A DNA stretch of 64,000 bases from Lumbricus rubellus (Eukaryota > Annelida > Clitellata > Crassiclitellata > Lumbricidae): assembly GCA_945859605.1 (NCBI GenBank), contig OX243820.1:26048077-26112076 (forward strand), written 5' to 3'. Shown here in pieces: positions 11,348 through 22,563 of this stretch; position 1 is the first letter of the stretch, and every line of letters starts with the position of its first letter. The notes beneath the pieces were generated by a model. That model searched no databases. It was not told where the DNA came from and saw only the letters and a list, made by a program, of their open reading frames with translations. The position numbers were made by a program, and so were the translations under genes.

Positions 11348-11901
11348 GTTCCACGACAACTCATTTATCGACAACTCGTCTCCGGACAATTGGTCTAACA
11401 ACAACTGGTCTACAGACAAATAGTATTGATGAAATAGAAGCTGGATTTCCGAAATTTGGTCTTTAGCTTAAATGGACGCTGGATTGATGATTTTCATCCA
11501 TGTAGGCTTTTCCAACATGCACCTATTTCTACTTCAAATCTAAAAATACCTTCGCCCGCCTTATGTTTCTCGCCTGTTATTTTAGTCAATCCAGCTTCTA
11601 TTTCAGATATAAAAATACCCTCATCCAGCGTCCATTACTTAAGCGGTTTTCTTATCAATCCAGCTTCTAGTTCAGATCTAGAAATACCTTCATCCAGCTT
11701 TCATTTATCATGCGTTATTTTCGTCAATCCAGCTTCTATTACACCTGTAAAAGAACCATCATCCAGATTCCATTTCTCTTGCGGTTTTTCATCAATCCAA
11801 CCTAAACTTCACCTCTAAAAACTGTCATCCAGCTTCCATTTCTCAAGCGCTGGATCAGCTGTCATTAGACGAGTTGTCGGTAGACGAGTTGTCGTGACAC
11901 C
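11348..11901. mobile_element. Palindromic element with GACAACT-repeat arms
   Basis: A 554-bp insert absent from unit B, where the sequence GTCGTCGATG (23384-23393) runs straight on. The flanks are GTCGTCGATG at 11338-11347 and GTCGTGAGTG at 11902-11911, an imperfect 10-bp duplication. The left arm has CGACAACT, CGACAACTCGTCT and GGACAATTGGTCT; the right arm has the inverted AGACGAGTTGTCG twice. The middle is a tandem array of about 75 bp built on CAATCCAGCTTCTA. No protein is encoded. Confidence 0.7.
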
Positions 11902-12682
11902 GTCGTGAGTGTTGATTCAACTAAGACTTTCAGATCTAGCAAACACAAATCTATAGAGCTGCATCATGTAGACCTAGGCATTGTGCCACAGTGCTTGCGT
12001 CATACATGGACATAATATTATTCATTTAATAATTCTTCAGTGCAATTCGAAACAACATTACCAGGCCCTCTAGGCAAACGGTGTCGCCGTGTCGGTATCG
12101 CACTTTATACAACTTTTGGCACCGTTCTTGCTTTCGCCGTTGCGAAGCTCTTATCACCTCATGAGCATAGGCTGTGCCTTTAGCCATATTTGTCTACGAT
12201 GGGTCAGAATTTCTGCGATTAGACTTTAATCATTATAATAATATCAAATTGTTATTGACAAAAACCGAGAAAATCTAAACACGATCTCTTAATTGTAGCG
12301 ACTTGTCGTTTCTTACAATGAGAGCTTAATCTAGCCATGTCCAGTTATGTCCAGCAACTAACATCAACTCATTCAAGACTTGGGCCTAATCATCTTTAAA
12401 AGCTCTGACGAATTTTTTCGCCCCCAAGACAGTCAAGAATCAACCAACATAGGCCTACATAGATATAGGCTACACGATACATCGTCGTCAGTATGATCGT
12501 CATCATCAATGTGACATAAGCTCATGTTTGGAAGTATTGGATTCATTCATACATTCATGTTATGGGCACACATAGCACCCCGTAAAAAAACCTACTCAGA
12601 AGCGCTCCTAACCCAGCCACGGCATTAAGAAAAAACTTGAGAGATAATAATTATTATTAGAGTTCTATAAAACGAAATTTGA

Positions 12683-13267
12683 TTATTCAGATGTAATAAA
12701 GTCAAACAAGTACCAGTTCAAGCCACAGGAATTATCTTTAGCTGCCAGCTGTCTCTTCAGAATGTTTGCTGATTGATGTTTATTTGAAGGATCCCCAAAT
12801 TCCCCATAGATATACCCCTTCTCCTGAAATGTAGGTATATGTATGCAAGTGTTCGTGAACTGCGTCAGAAACTTCAGAAACTTTGTACCTTCATTGCTCT
12901 GCAGGTACTGCAGCTGCTCGTTGTCAAAACTAACTTTGGCAGGTAGAAAGAAATCATCCAGATCCTGTGTAAGACGGCGCATGTGTGAATTCTCGTTGTG
13001 GTCACACCTACAAGCACTTGAAGATTGATGCTTAAATGATTCAAAACTCATATATTCTGTGGCAACAGGAATGCAAAAGAATTGATCCATCATGTCCTTT
13101 GGTGTTGTGTTATGGTATTTGGAAAGCATGGAAGCTGCCAAATCATTTCCAATGGAAACAAGAAGATTCACCTTTTCTGGAATGTGATCATTGTTCAAAT
13201 TATCAAGAGCTAAAACGAATCTTGGAGGTTCGTTTGTTAACCTGTAGCAGGATTTTCGTCCAATAAG
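12683..13267 (-). pseudogene. Relic of RBR ligase gene (unit A), twice internally deleted
   Basis: The translated segments match two separated parts of the giant exon of the B, C and D genes: NNDHIPEKVNLLVSIGND to ATEYMSFE, then LTQDLDDFFLPAKVSF to NWYLFDF. Between them the relic jumps about 980 bp at a shared GAA. At its 3-prime side it jumps about 930 bp at a shared TTT, directly into the 3-prime flank (ATTACATCTGAA) seen after the unit B gene. The RING1-IBR-RING2 module is entirely gone. Homology stops at 13267, next to a hAT element. A 171-codon frame crosses the joins by chance, with a short frame-shifted run after MSFE, and is unlikely to make anything functional. Confidence 0.88.
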
Positions 13268-13295
13268 ACCATTTCGGAATGGACAGCAGTGTGCT

Positions 13296-13486
13296 CAGTG
13301 GCGGCGCTACGGTAGGTCGCGGCAGGTCATCTGACCTGCCTATTTCGCTCATGACCTACCTCGCGACCTGCAAAAATTTCTCTGGGATATTTAATATCTA
13401 CTTACAATTAATTTCTTCAACCTACTGAATATCTGCAATGACCTTTGGGGCGGCCAGCCTAAATTGTAAGGCTGGCGCCGCCACTA
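13296..13486. mobile_element. hAT-type MITE, 191 bp
   Basis: Perfect 8-bp target duplication AGTGTGCT at 13288-13295 and 13487-13494. Inverted ends are CAGTGGCGGCGC on the left and TAGTGGCGGCGCC on the right. It sits 28 bp beyond the point where homology to the RBR gene ends. Confidence 0.88.
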
Positions 13487-13761
13487 AGTGTGCTTCAGAC
13501 AGCCTGAGATGCCACGAACGATACACTATCGACCGATACTAGTACAAGCCAGACAGACGCTGCTTGGCGTCAATGCGCATTGACGTCAAGCAGCGTCTGT
13601 CTGATAACATAGGCCCTATCTATACTATTCTATAGTTAACCTACCGATACCGTGCACAATAAAACACGCGACCTTGTAATTATGCACATCTACCTGAATT
13701 AAAATTTTAATTTATGCATGCATTCAGGCATAGGCCCATAAGCAATCTGATGCATTTCTTG

Positions 13762-13766
<5 letters not shown>

Positions 13767-13799
<33 letters not shown>
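13767..13799. repeat. (AT)n microsatellite
   Basis: An uninterrupted run of AT dinucleotides directly left of a palindromic element. Confidence 0.9.
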
Positions 13800-13800
<1 letters not shown>

Positions 13801-13802
13801 TA

Positions 13803-14467
13803 ATAGTCGCTATGAACCGACAATTACCACCTGGACAATTACCCAATACCCATGGACAATTGCCCCCCGGACAACTGCCCCGTGCCAATAACCCCCGGAC
13901 AATTACCCCTCCCCCCATGACAATAACTCCAGCTAGCTGAGAGACAACTGAGTGTTACAGATAACTATGATTAGTGTTAATGAGTTTATTCAGCCTAGAA
14001 ACTAAGTCTTTATGTTAGTGTTAAACGTTCAAAAACATATTGAATATTAAATAAAGTCAACACTAAAATCGGTTCCAAGCTTACGTGTGAAACGTTCAAG
14101 AAAACATCTTCGTGTTTTAAGGTTCAAGAAAACATCTACGTGTTAAACGCTAAATAAAATATTTAAATGTTAGTGATATTGTAGCTTAAAAGCAAGGTTA
14201 TGAGCAACTCCACGAAGATGGTCAATGTTTAGGCCTAACACTAACTTATAGCTAGCTGGGATTATTGTCATGGAGGTAATTGTCTGTGGGTTATTGGCAC
14301 GGGGGTAATTGTCCGGAGGTTTATTGGCACTGGGGTTATTGTCCGGGGGGTAATTGTCCGAAGGGTTATTGGCACGGGGGTAGTTGTCCGGGGGTAATTG
14401 TCTCGGGGGTTATTGTCCGGGGGGTAATTGTCCGGGGATAATTGCCCTGTTACCGATTACGACTACT
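13803..14467. mobile_element. Palindromic element with GGACAATTACCCC-repeat arms
   Basis: The left arm (about 13815-13930) repeats GGACAATTACCC, GGACAATTGCCCCC and CCAATAACCCCC. The right arm (about 14262-14450) repeats the inverted forms (GGGGGTAATTGTCC, GGGTTATTGGCAC). The two arms converge on inverted AGCTAGCT segments, giving a 665-bp imperfect palindrome with an AT-rich, non-coding centre. Exact ends and the target duplication are uncertain. It is built like 33810-35233. Confidence 0.65.
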
Positions 14468-14474
14468 ACCTTCA

Positions 14475-14990
14475 AGGCTACTTTGGACGAACACTCTCAA
14501 CTTCTCTTCAAGTAGGCTACCGTATTGTTGTTGTTTCATAAAGCCCCAAATTACTACAGGTGCAATGATTAGCCTATCACGGCAGATAAGAATGATAGGG
14601 GAGTAATGGCGTCACAGAGAGTCTTCAAGCTGCTGTCTAGATATCAGAAAGTTAACAAATGAGCTAATGAAGTCTGAACACAACTTTAAAATAAAAATGT
14701 CGATTGCACACAGTTATCTCGCTAAGATAGCCTTTTGACCGAGACCTCTTCAAATAAAAATACCCACACCAGCGGTGAAAAGCATGAGTCTGTCAAGTAG
14801 TTTGATTGCTTACAACGAGCAAGCAATACGGTTGTCCAAGATTCGCCCTGGTTTCACTATAAAACAGTCCTAGGGTACCGGTACCTTTCAGTCTACAGAA
14901 CGCTGCAGGTGATTGGTGCTAACAGAACACATCAGGGAAAGAAGAGCTTATCGATAACCAGACTCACAGGTAAACAGGTTGGTATAATAT
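14475..14990. other. Unannotated stretch
   Basis: No gene or repeat recognised between the palindromic element and the Tc1/mariner relic. Confidence 0.4.
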
Positions 14991-14991
14991 A

Positions 14992-16170
14992 CAGGGTCGC
15001 CCAAAAAAGTTCCCAAGGTTTCCCCCAAAATATCTTGGCCATAAGCTTGATATTAGCCTACTGTTCTGCTCTCTGTAAGATTTACAGATCGCTTTATTGA
15101 TGATTGAACATTATACAAAACCAAAAACATTATGAATTTATATTCATTATTTTGAGGCTTATACCAATTTGTAGTTAGTGTAAGAAATATTATACGGTAC
15201 GTTAAAAGGCGTACTACATAGTTCATGAACGTTGCAGATAGGCCTAAAATTACTCAGCTTGGACCCTAAAAGTTGCCGGGCCCAGGGTAGTTGTCCCTCA
15301 ACCCCTTCTTTCTTCTCGGGTATGAACAGAAAGTCTGCTTTTGTATAGAGACATAGGGGCCTACAGTATTAGGCCAATAAGCGCACGACGTCAATTATTC
15401 CGGATTAATTTTTCGGCCGGCTCTAAGCAAAATCTTGCCCCACCCCATTGCTGAAGTGTCCCCTACGCCTATGACTCTGCAGACTCACAGAAGACTTCAG
15501 GTATGTTTTACCACCGGGTTTTATTTGCCATGGCAGGACGGTGCGCCTGCTCACACGGCAAAGTTGGTTCAAGGTTTTATTACCACAGACCGCAGTAAAT
15601 GCATTGGCAAAGATGAATGACTAGCATTGGCTACAAAACTCGCTATACATTGACCCTTTATCACGTCTAGGGGAGATAAAAATTATGCTGGAACGTTAAA
15701 CTAAAGACATTAATTTTCCTCCTAATTCAGAGAACATTGACGAGCTCAAGGAAGTCTTGCTGCTAATACGGGACCACTTGCGGCAGGACTCACTCAACAA
15801 AGCCACATTGAACTTCACAAATCCAATTAGGACTTGTGTGAAAGCAGGGAGTGGACGCTCCCATCCTAGGCTACTTTAAGATAAACTGTGAAATGGAATT
15901 CTGAGTTCGTAGTTAAAAGCGATTTTATTTGACACGGAAATCTGTAGGCCTAAATGACGTCAATTTTTCAATTCCATTTTCGGAAACTTGAAAAAGGAAT
16001 ATAATTTTAAACAGCTGTACCTTTGGCACAAATTAAACGTTTTAAGTATAAGGATTGTTGGAATATTATAGGCTACCCATGCAAATCGTCAATTTTGTTT
16101 AGAAAAATCTCAATAGGTCCCGGAGAAATTGCATTTCATCCTGTGAGACATTTTTGATTGAGCCACCCTG
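14992..16170 (+). mobile_element. Degraded Tc1/mariner-type element
   Basis: Left end TA then CAGGGTCGCCCAAAAAAG; right end TTGAGCCACCCTG, after which the expected TA has decayed to CA. The interior matches the element at 30329-31729 (AGGAAGTC CTGCTGCTAA, AAAGCAGGGAGTGGAC). The left terminus resembles that of 18487-19653 more than the right terminus resembles it, so the two ends may derive from different subfamilies. Confidence 0.7.
15530..15880 (+). pseudogene. Tc1/mariner transposase relic
   Basis: Contains QDGAPAHTAKLVQ, the block around the second catalytic Asp of IS630/Tc1/mariner transposases (usual form QQDNAPAHTA). A downstream stretch related to LKEVLLLMWDQLPQDSINKA follows in other frames. 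Several frameshifts and stops; not functional. Confidence 0.65.
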
Positions 16171-17650
16171 CAGATGTAGATTTGAAGTCGTTTCTTTATG
16201 AGTTGGGAAGCCAGTGTTATGAACGCCATACGAGCGTAACATTGTATTGTATAATATAAACAAGACTTATGAAAATGCTGAAATTATAAATTATACAGCT
16301 GTAAAAAAGCTTAGTTTTGACGTTGGCCAGTGGTGTAGCAATAGGTCGTGCAACCTGTGCAGTGCACGAGGGCCCACGGCCGTCAGGGGCCCACCGGGTT
16401 CAGAGTCAATTTTTAACTTTGTGGATATTCAGAATGTATTCAAACCTACATCTACAGCGTACACACCCAGTAATTTTTTGAGTTTCAGCCGGAATGTCCA
16501 TGATTAGGCTACCTTATTACAAATATCTTTACTCTTTGCAGTCTTTGGCCGGAAGTAAATGTGCTGACGTATAAACATAATAGGCCTATCATTGTTTCAT
16601 GGTCTACTCGTCTACGCAAACGCGCTTAAAATACATGTATATCTAAAATAAATTATTATTCAGCATTCTTGCAAAGAAATTTCAGCATTTCCGAAAATGC
16701 GGGCTCCTCAAAACTGCGGGCCCGGATGCTGCAGCACCCTTAGCACCTACCTTAATGCGGGACTTTGCGGGCCTGGGTAGAGGGGCAAATACCCAGCTAC
16801 TTTTAAGGACACAGGCTGGGTAGTAATAGACTATAGGCCTATACAAAGTTTATGATTTAAGCCTTTTAAAGTATAACAGTGCTGACAGTCTTAGCTAGAA
16901 TCAGTTTAAACTTCAAATGAACTACTGAATAAATTCATAATTGTTTATATAAATAAGATCACTAAGTTGTGCCCGCACTTGTATTTTCAATTTGTTCCAA
17001 AAAAGTTTCCAATAGCTTTAAGCTAGTTTAGGCACCCGTGAGAGTTCTGGCTAGGGCTATGATTTCTCTACTAATCGATCCTGCTTGAGCCCACTAAAGT
17101 GACAGTCTCAATAACGGACTGGTGTTCATGTGCTGTTGCTGCACATTCAATGCTGATAATAGCAACATTATGGTGTCGATCTTGCTCCATGAATAGGGAT
17201 AGTAGACTTTTCAATGTCATGGGAACCGTGAATTCCGTAATCTTTGCATTTGACTTGAATGCCACAAATTACCGCGATTTGGGGGCAAATTTAAGCTCGT
17301 GCATATTCTGTCACTGTCGCCCATTTACAAAATGTCATCGTCAGGTCCGGATTAACCACGGTGCGTGATTGTGCTGCAGCACAGGGCTGCAAGTTTCGGT
17401 GGGGCCCCCAAATTGTAAAAGTAAAAAAATAAAGTGAGGATTCACGAAAGAAACAGTGCAAATTGCAATGCATTAGGCCTATGTATAGCAATCATAGCTA
17501 TGACTAAATATATTGCCAAATAGTGTCATTGTATATGATGACGTCACTTTGATGTATCCCTCTCAAAGCACTGTGAATAATTTTTCGTCCGTGAACCAGA
17601 TGAAATGTACTAGGCAGGCTGGGTAGCGACGCAACAAAAGGTGACTGCAA
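16171..17650. other. Unannotated stretch
   Basis: No supported gene. CAGTGGTGTAGC at about 16328 looks like a hAT left end, but no right end was found. The 17340-17410 stretch (GGTCCGGATTAACC ... GGGGCCCCC) resembles transposon subterminal sequence, without a partner. Confidence 0.35.
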
Positions 17651-17660
17651 GCTTGCAACG

Positions 17661-17750
17661 ATCTTGGCCGTGCTGCGAATTATTGACTCGGCGGTGCGTG
17701 AATGGCGCAAGCGACTTCGCGCATGCGTAGAAGCTAAAGGCGTGCAGTAA
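17661..17750 (+). pseudogene. Tc1/mariner transposase C-terminal tail
   Basis: Open 29-codon end of a transposase, with RIIDSAVREWRKRLRACVEA followed closely by TAA. It precedes a terminal sequence GGGGGTTCC ... CACGGTG before TA at about 17882, so it marks the right part of an element whose left end is lost. Confidence 0.6.
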
Positions 17751-17888
17751 ATTGTACAAATTGTAATTTTTTACATTGCTTGCTACTTAGCTATAATTTT
17801 CCTGAATTTCATTGACATTGTTTGAAAATTGTTAAAATAATAACGATTTTTCTAGGGGGTTCCTTTTTTATGCCTCACGGTGTATATA

Positions 17889-18484
17889 CACTGTGTCCCA
17901 ATAAATCGGGCACCCTTTTAATAATGTGAATAAAACAGGCAAATCTTAATCGATTTTCAAAATTTCAAAACTGTTTTTATCCTGAGATAATTATCTTATA
18001 CTGATTCAAATATGAAGTTACTGGCATGAATATTGACGTCACAATTACGTCATTTGCATCAAAGAATTCAAATGTTAAGTACCGAGCACAACTTTTATAC
18101 TAGCGCGACGCTCCGACGAACCGGTCAAATAATTTTTCTTGGAAGCTTATTTAGACCGCTCACTGTCCTGGTCTGTCCATCCCTTGTCCGGAAATTTTCG
18201 AATAAACTTTTTGCGCCGTTATGTTTATTTTTCCGTAGGAATTTTATTACACTTTTGTCTTCTTGGCTGAACGCCATTCGCTAACGATTTTTTTACATTT
18301 GGTTTCGATATGTAACTTAATGACGTCATTATGACGTAATTTTTTAGTGAGGGCCGTTCATAAATTACCAATTTGTAGATAATTATCTCAGGATAAAAAC
18401 AGTTTTGAAAATTTGAAAATCGATTAAGATTTACCTGTTTTATTCACATTATAAAAAGGGTGCCCGATTTATTGGGACACAGTG
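17889..18484. mobile_element. Tc1/mariner-type MITE with long inverted repeats
   Basis: Flanked by TA. Ends start CACTGTGTCCCAATAAATCG on both sides, and the inverted repeats extend about 120 bp (through GATAATTATCT). 596 bp, no transposase. It shares its right-hand TA (18485-18486) with the next element. Confidence 0.85.
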
Positions 18485-18486
18485 TA

Positions 18487-19653
18487 CAGGGTGGGCCATA
18501 AAAAAGTAACCCCTACGGTTTTTAGCCCATATCTTGGCCAAACATAAGAATTTTTAAATTAAACTTTGCAGTCGTAAAGGCAAATCATATTTACGTACAA
18601 TGGTCAAATTTCAATAAAATATTTCAAAGATAACAAAAGTTATATCACTTTTAGTGAGGCCACCCACCGTTTTTTGATGATTCAAAAACGAAACGCAACA
18701 AAAACTAGGTTTTGTGCTAATATCTTGGCTAGGAGTAAGACTTTCGAAATGAAATTTTGCATGCTTAAGGCCAATTCATATTTACACACGATGGCCAAAT
18801 TTAATCAAAATATCTCAAAGGGAACTATAGTTATGCCACTTTTAGTGAGGCCACCCACCGTTTTTTACGATTCAAAAACGAAACGCAACAAAATGTAACA
18901 AAAACGTGATTTTATTAAAGTCTCATCTCAAATAACTGTTGTCAAATGTACCTGGTAGTGCTTCACAACTTGTGTTCAATGTGCCCACCACCAGTGACAA
19001 AACTTCTTTTGAGTCTCTTTGCAAAGTTCTTGATGGACTTGTTGATTAATCTGACAGATTCCTTATTCACCAATTTTATTGTCATCTTGCTAAGTGACTT
19101 CTCTTTGACTGCAGCTACGCTGGTACCCTGTTTCTGTTTAGATAGTAATAATAATGATCATCTGACAATATCAAGGCTATTTGATAACAATTATTTGAGG
19201 TGAGACTTAAAAAATTGTGTTTTGCTACTTTTTGTTGCGTTACCCTTATGAATCGTCAAAAAACGGTGGGGGCCTCACTGAATGTGGTATAACTTTTGTT
19301 CTTTTTAAAATATTTTGATTAAATATGGCCATCATGTGTAGATATGAATTGTCTTCACGTGTGTAAAATTTCATTTCTTCATTCTTACTTCTGACCAGGA
19401 TATTGACCAGAATAATTAAACTGATTTTTGCTACTTTTTGTTGCGTCGCGTTTTTGAATCGTCAAACAACGGTGAGTGGCCTCACTAAAAGTTATAAAAC
19501 TTTTACTCTGTTTTAAATATTTTGATGAAAATCTGGCCATCATGTGTAATTATGAATTGTCTTTAAGCCTGTAAAATTTCATTTCGAAATTCTTACTTCT
19601 GGCCAAGATATGGGCAAAAAACCGCAGGGGGTTACTTTTTATGGCCCACCCTG
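18487..19653 (-). mobile_element. Tc1/mariner-type element with duplicated arms
   Basis: Between TA at 18485-18486 and 19654-19655, ends start CAGGGTGGGCCATAAAAA. Each arm is about 410-450 bp and consists of two tandem copies of a unit of about 190 bp (CACCCACCGTTTTTTGA, ATATCTTGGC), inverted on the right. The centre keeps a transposase tail on the minus strand. Confidence 0.8.
18963..19118 (-). pseudogene. Tc1/mariner transposase C-terminal tail
   Basis: Minus-strand frame ending NFAKRLKRSF then TGGGHIEHKL and TGA. It is the conserved end of IS630-family transposases. No catalytic residues remain in the element. Confidence 0.65.
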
Positions 19654-19740
19654 TATATACTTGCCCGAAACACAGAAATGCCCTCCCCGGCTTCTACACC
19701 TATTAGTACGGTATTACTACTATTAGGCCTACTATTACTG

Positions 19741-19938
<198 letters not shown>

Positions 19939-20130
19939 GGCCTACTACTCTCTTTGGATATGGTGGTTTGGTTTTCGTAGAAGTATGTATTAAAGTACTT
20001 TTTATCGTTTCTGTCGTTATCGATTTTATTCTCGTTCCATTTTTGATTGTCATCATCTTTCTCTTGCGACCAAGGTAATTAGAGACCTATTTTTTAAAAT
20101 GCTGCTCTCTTTTTGTCATGTAGGCTGAGA

Positions 20131-20242
20131 ATGAAGAACTTCATCATAACACTCTGCCTGCTGGCGCTCGTTGCTGCTGTATATGGACAAAATAGTACTA
20201 GTAGTTCTACTTCTCCTTCATCTACTACTCCTGCTGACGCTA
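20131..20242 (+). CDS. First coding exon of small Ser/Thr-rich secreted protein (unit B)
   Basis: ATG AAG opens a 37-codon exon. Residues 1-19 (MKNFIITLCLLALVAAVYG) are a classic signal peptide. Next comes a mucin-like Ser/Thr/Pro stretch with one Asn-Ser-Thr glycosylation site. The exon ends one base into a codon at a donor GTATGT (20243-20248). The exon at 22564 supplies the other two bases, giving an uninterrupted 88-residue product. A pyrimidine-rich TTTTTGTCATGTAG just before the ATG could be an acceptor for a 5-prime UTR exon. No homologue is recognised. The inferred product is a short secreted or GPI-linked mucin-like protein. Confidence 0.72.
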
Positions 20243-21538
20243 GTATGTAGATAAAAAATAATCAGTTTTATTACGCTTTATTCGAACGTTTAGTCAGACA
20301 GAGTTTACCAGTTTTACAATGCCTATTATTTTCAGCGCAGACCAAGTCACACAGCTATTGTACGTGGCCTATTGGCAGCGCGCAGGCTGCGCAGCCTGTA
20401 ACTTCTTATAACGAATTATAATTAGGAAGTTGTCTACTTAGGCTATCCAACTATTCACAGATTAAAATTTGTGAAGAATTTGTAGCGAGTTTGTTTTTGG
20501 TTAAGAAATATAACCTAATTGCCTACCCAGCTAAAAAGACCAACTTGTCCTTCTACATGTATGTAGGCTGCCAACGTAGTGACCACGAGATAACTTATCT
20601 ACATACGGAAGCGGGATGCCTAAGTGTCTTCATGCATAATTGTTCAATTCTCGATAGCAGCAAAACTGTCCAACTGGTTTATTGACTTGCTGAAGCCCTA
20701 ACTTGTGTCTTGTGGGAAATGTTCATTGGCGTATTTTCCCACTCACGATGTTCATTAATAAAGATTAACACTATATCTGAGTATACTGTATATTTATCTT
20801 CGTAATGCGCCTTCCATAGGCCTATGTAATTATTATGCAGACCTAGGCCTATCCCGTTATGCCCAGTGTTCCATTATTGGAACATTCTAATAGTAATTTT
20901 TATTTATTGGCAATTCACTTGATTTCTATTCACTGTACAGTGAATAGAAGTCAATTCCTGTCAATATAAAACAAATAATATTTGAGTAGGCCTACTTAGT
21001 AGCTGATAGATAGGCCTATCATCGCCTATGGTCTTAATGAGCACTTCCGAGTTATGAAAACGCTGCTTTAGAACTCATGAAACACTAAATCAATAATTAA
21101 TTATATTATTCTACAACGGCGAGCGTAGGCCTATAATAGAGTTGATGTTAGGTCATTCGCCGTGACTCTAAAGTCCAAACCTCGCTGTCGTTGTATTGCC
21201 GCCGTCAAAAAACTGTCAAAAGCCTGGAATGACTCAGGGCAATGTCATCATGCTGCAATCCCAAACACAACAAAATCTTATTTCTATCATATAAGAGCAA
21301 CAAATCACATCGGGTCTGCTCTAATCAAACGAAATGTCACAGACCTTGCATGGCTTGCTGTCTTGTCTGCTCTTGCCACGATAATACCACCTCTGGGACT
21401 TACCAACTAACCACGCAGGCTTTACTACGCTTGGGCGACTGTACGACTGTTACGTGTTGCAAGTATGCATTTGAAGTACGGTCTGTACATCGTACGCTGC
21501 TTCAAATGCTTACAATGTACGTGTATAGACCCAATTGT

Positions 21539-21681
21539 GGGGTATGGTGGTGTAGGGGTAGGCTATGTTCGGTGCCTTGGAGCACCTCAAGCCGCCAGGT
21601 TGGGACCCTGAGCAAGTCCTTCGATTACAATTGCTTATGCGCTTCAGCGTGAAACTCCGATTCGTTGTTCGCGCTGTAGTC
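21539..21681 (+). mobile_element. tRNA-derived SINE, copy in unit B
   Basis: Orthologous by position to the unit A copy at 1983-2153. The A-box-like TGGTGTAGGGG is kept, but the B-box segment is deleted between GCCTTGGAG and CACCTCAAGC. Confidence 0.6.
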
Positions 21682-21834
21682 AATCAATCATTCAATCAAT
21701 CAATCAACCAATAATCAATCAATCAATACTTTTATTGTCACATCATGTCATGTCAAAACGCCGTCGTCGCATCGCGACGGTTTGCTACAAAAATAGATTG
21801 TAATTGTCCACAGTCCTTCTGTCACGAGCCGCGT

Positions 21835-22074
21835 TCAACAGGCCCTGGTGTGTGTGCACACGAAATCAGTCCATTGCGAGATGTTGTCCAGCCATGAAAT
21901 CCTGGGTCTGCCTCGTCCTCTGACTCCCTCCACGAGACCCGTCATCAGAGTACTCTCGATTCTGTCGTGCGGCTGTCTTATGATGTGGCAAAAATATCGT
22001 AGTTTTCTAGCTTTGGTTTGAGCCAATAGTAGCCTACCTTTCTGGCCCATGCTAATTTGTATATGCCTGTTCAT
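21835..22074 (-). pseudogene. LINE reverse-transcriptase C-terminal relic
   Basis: Minus-strand frame with ARKLRYFCHIIRQPHD, TGLVEGVRGRGRPRISW and LDNISQW. This block follows the reverse transcriptase in a widespread animal non-LTR retrotransposon group (often annotated as craniofacial-development-protein-2-like). Only the end is present. Confidence 0.7.
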
Positions 22075-22563
22075 TTGTCATCATTTTTTTTCTCATTTTC
22101 CCCTTTTTTCTGCCTTTTGCTTTGGGCCTGAGCCACATTTAGGGGGGGGGCTAAGCCACTTCTAACCCCTAGCTGGCACCGCCACTGCTTTCTTCCTTGT
22201 TCAATTGAGCAAACACAAGGTTTGGTTTCCAAAATGCAATAGTCCTAATTGTCAGGAACGCACCTGAAACTCATGGCGTTTTTAACGTGCAGTTGTACAC
22301 CAAATGTGCAGTTCAAAATGGATTTCTGCAGTTGTAGAAACACTTTTGTACAGTTAAAACTAGCCAAAAATTATCACTGTCCTCCGATTGGAAGTAATTT
22401 AACATGGAGGATGAGAATGAAAAGAAGGAGCTGTGCAGTTCTACAAATTTCTTAAAAACATCCCTGCTGAAACTATTTTAGTGGCAATTAACTGATTTGT
22501 TGTTGGTCTGATGATCTCTGTTGATTACGAAAGATTCAAAGATCATGTGGAATGTTCTTGCAG

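Larger units (their letters stand above)
1..13267. repeat. Segmental duplication unit A (left edge outside window)
   Basis: Blocks of this stretch recur in the same order in unit B: about 1-440 matches 20691-20960, 1620-2153 matches 21150-21681, 10300-12240 matches 22110-23690, and 12480-13267 matches parts of 25100-27800. The blocks are separated in A by insertions (TTAA element, Tc1/mariner, hAT, copia) that B lacks. The duplicated content is the last exon of a small secreted-protein gene and a decayed RBR ligase gene. The order is by eye; no alignment was run. Confidence 0.8.

Noticed and set aside
16328..16800. Possible hAT element starting CAGTGGTGTAGC
   Set aside because: No matching right end or 8-bp target duplication was found.
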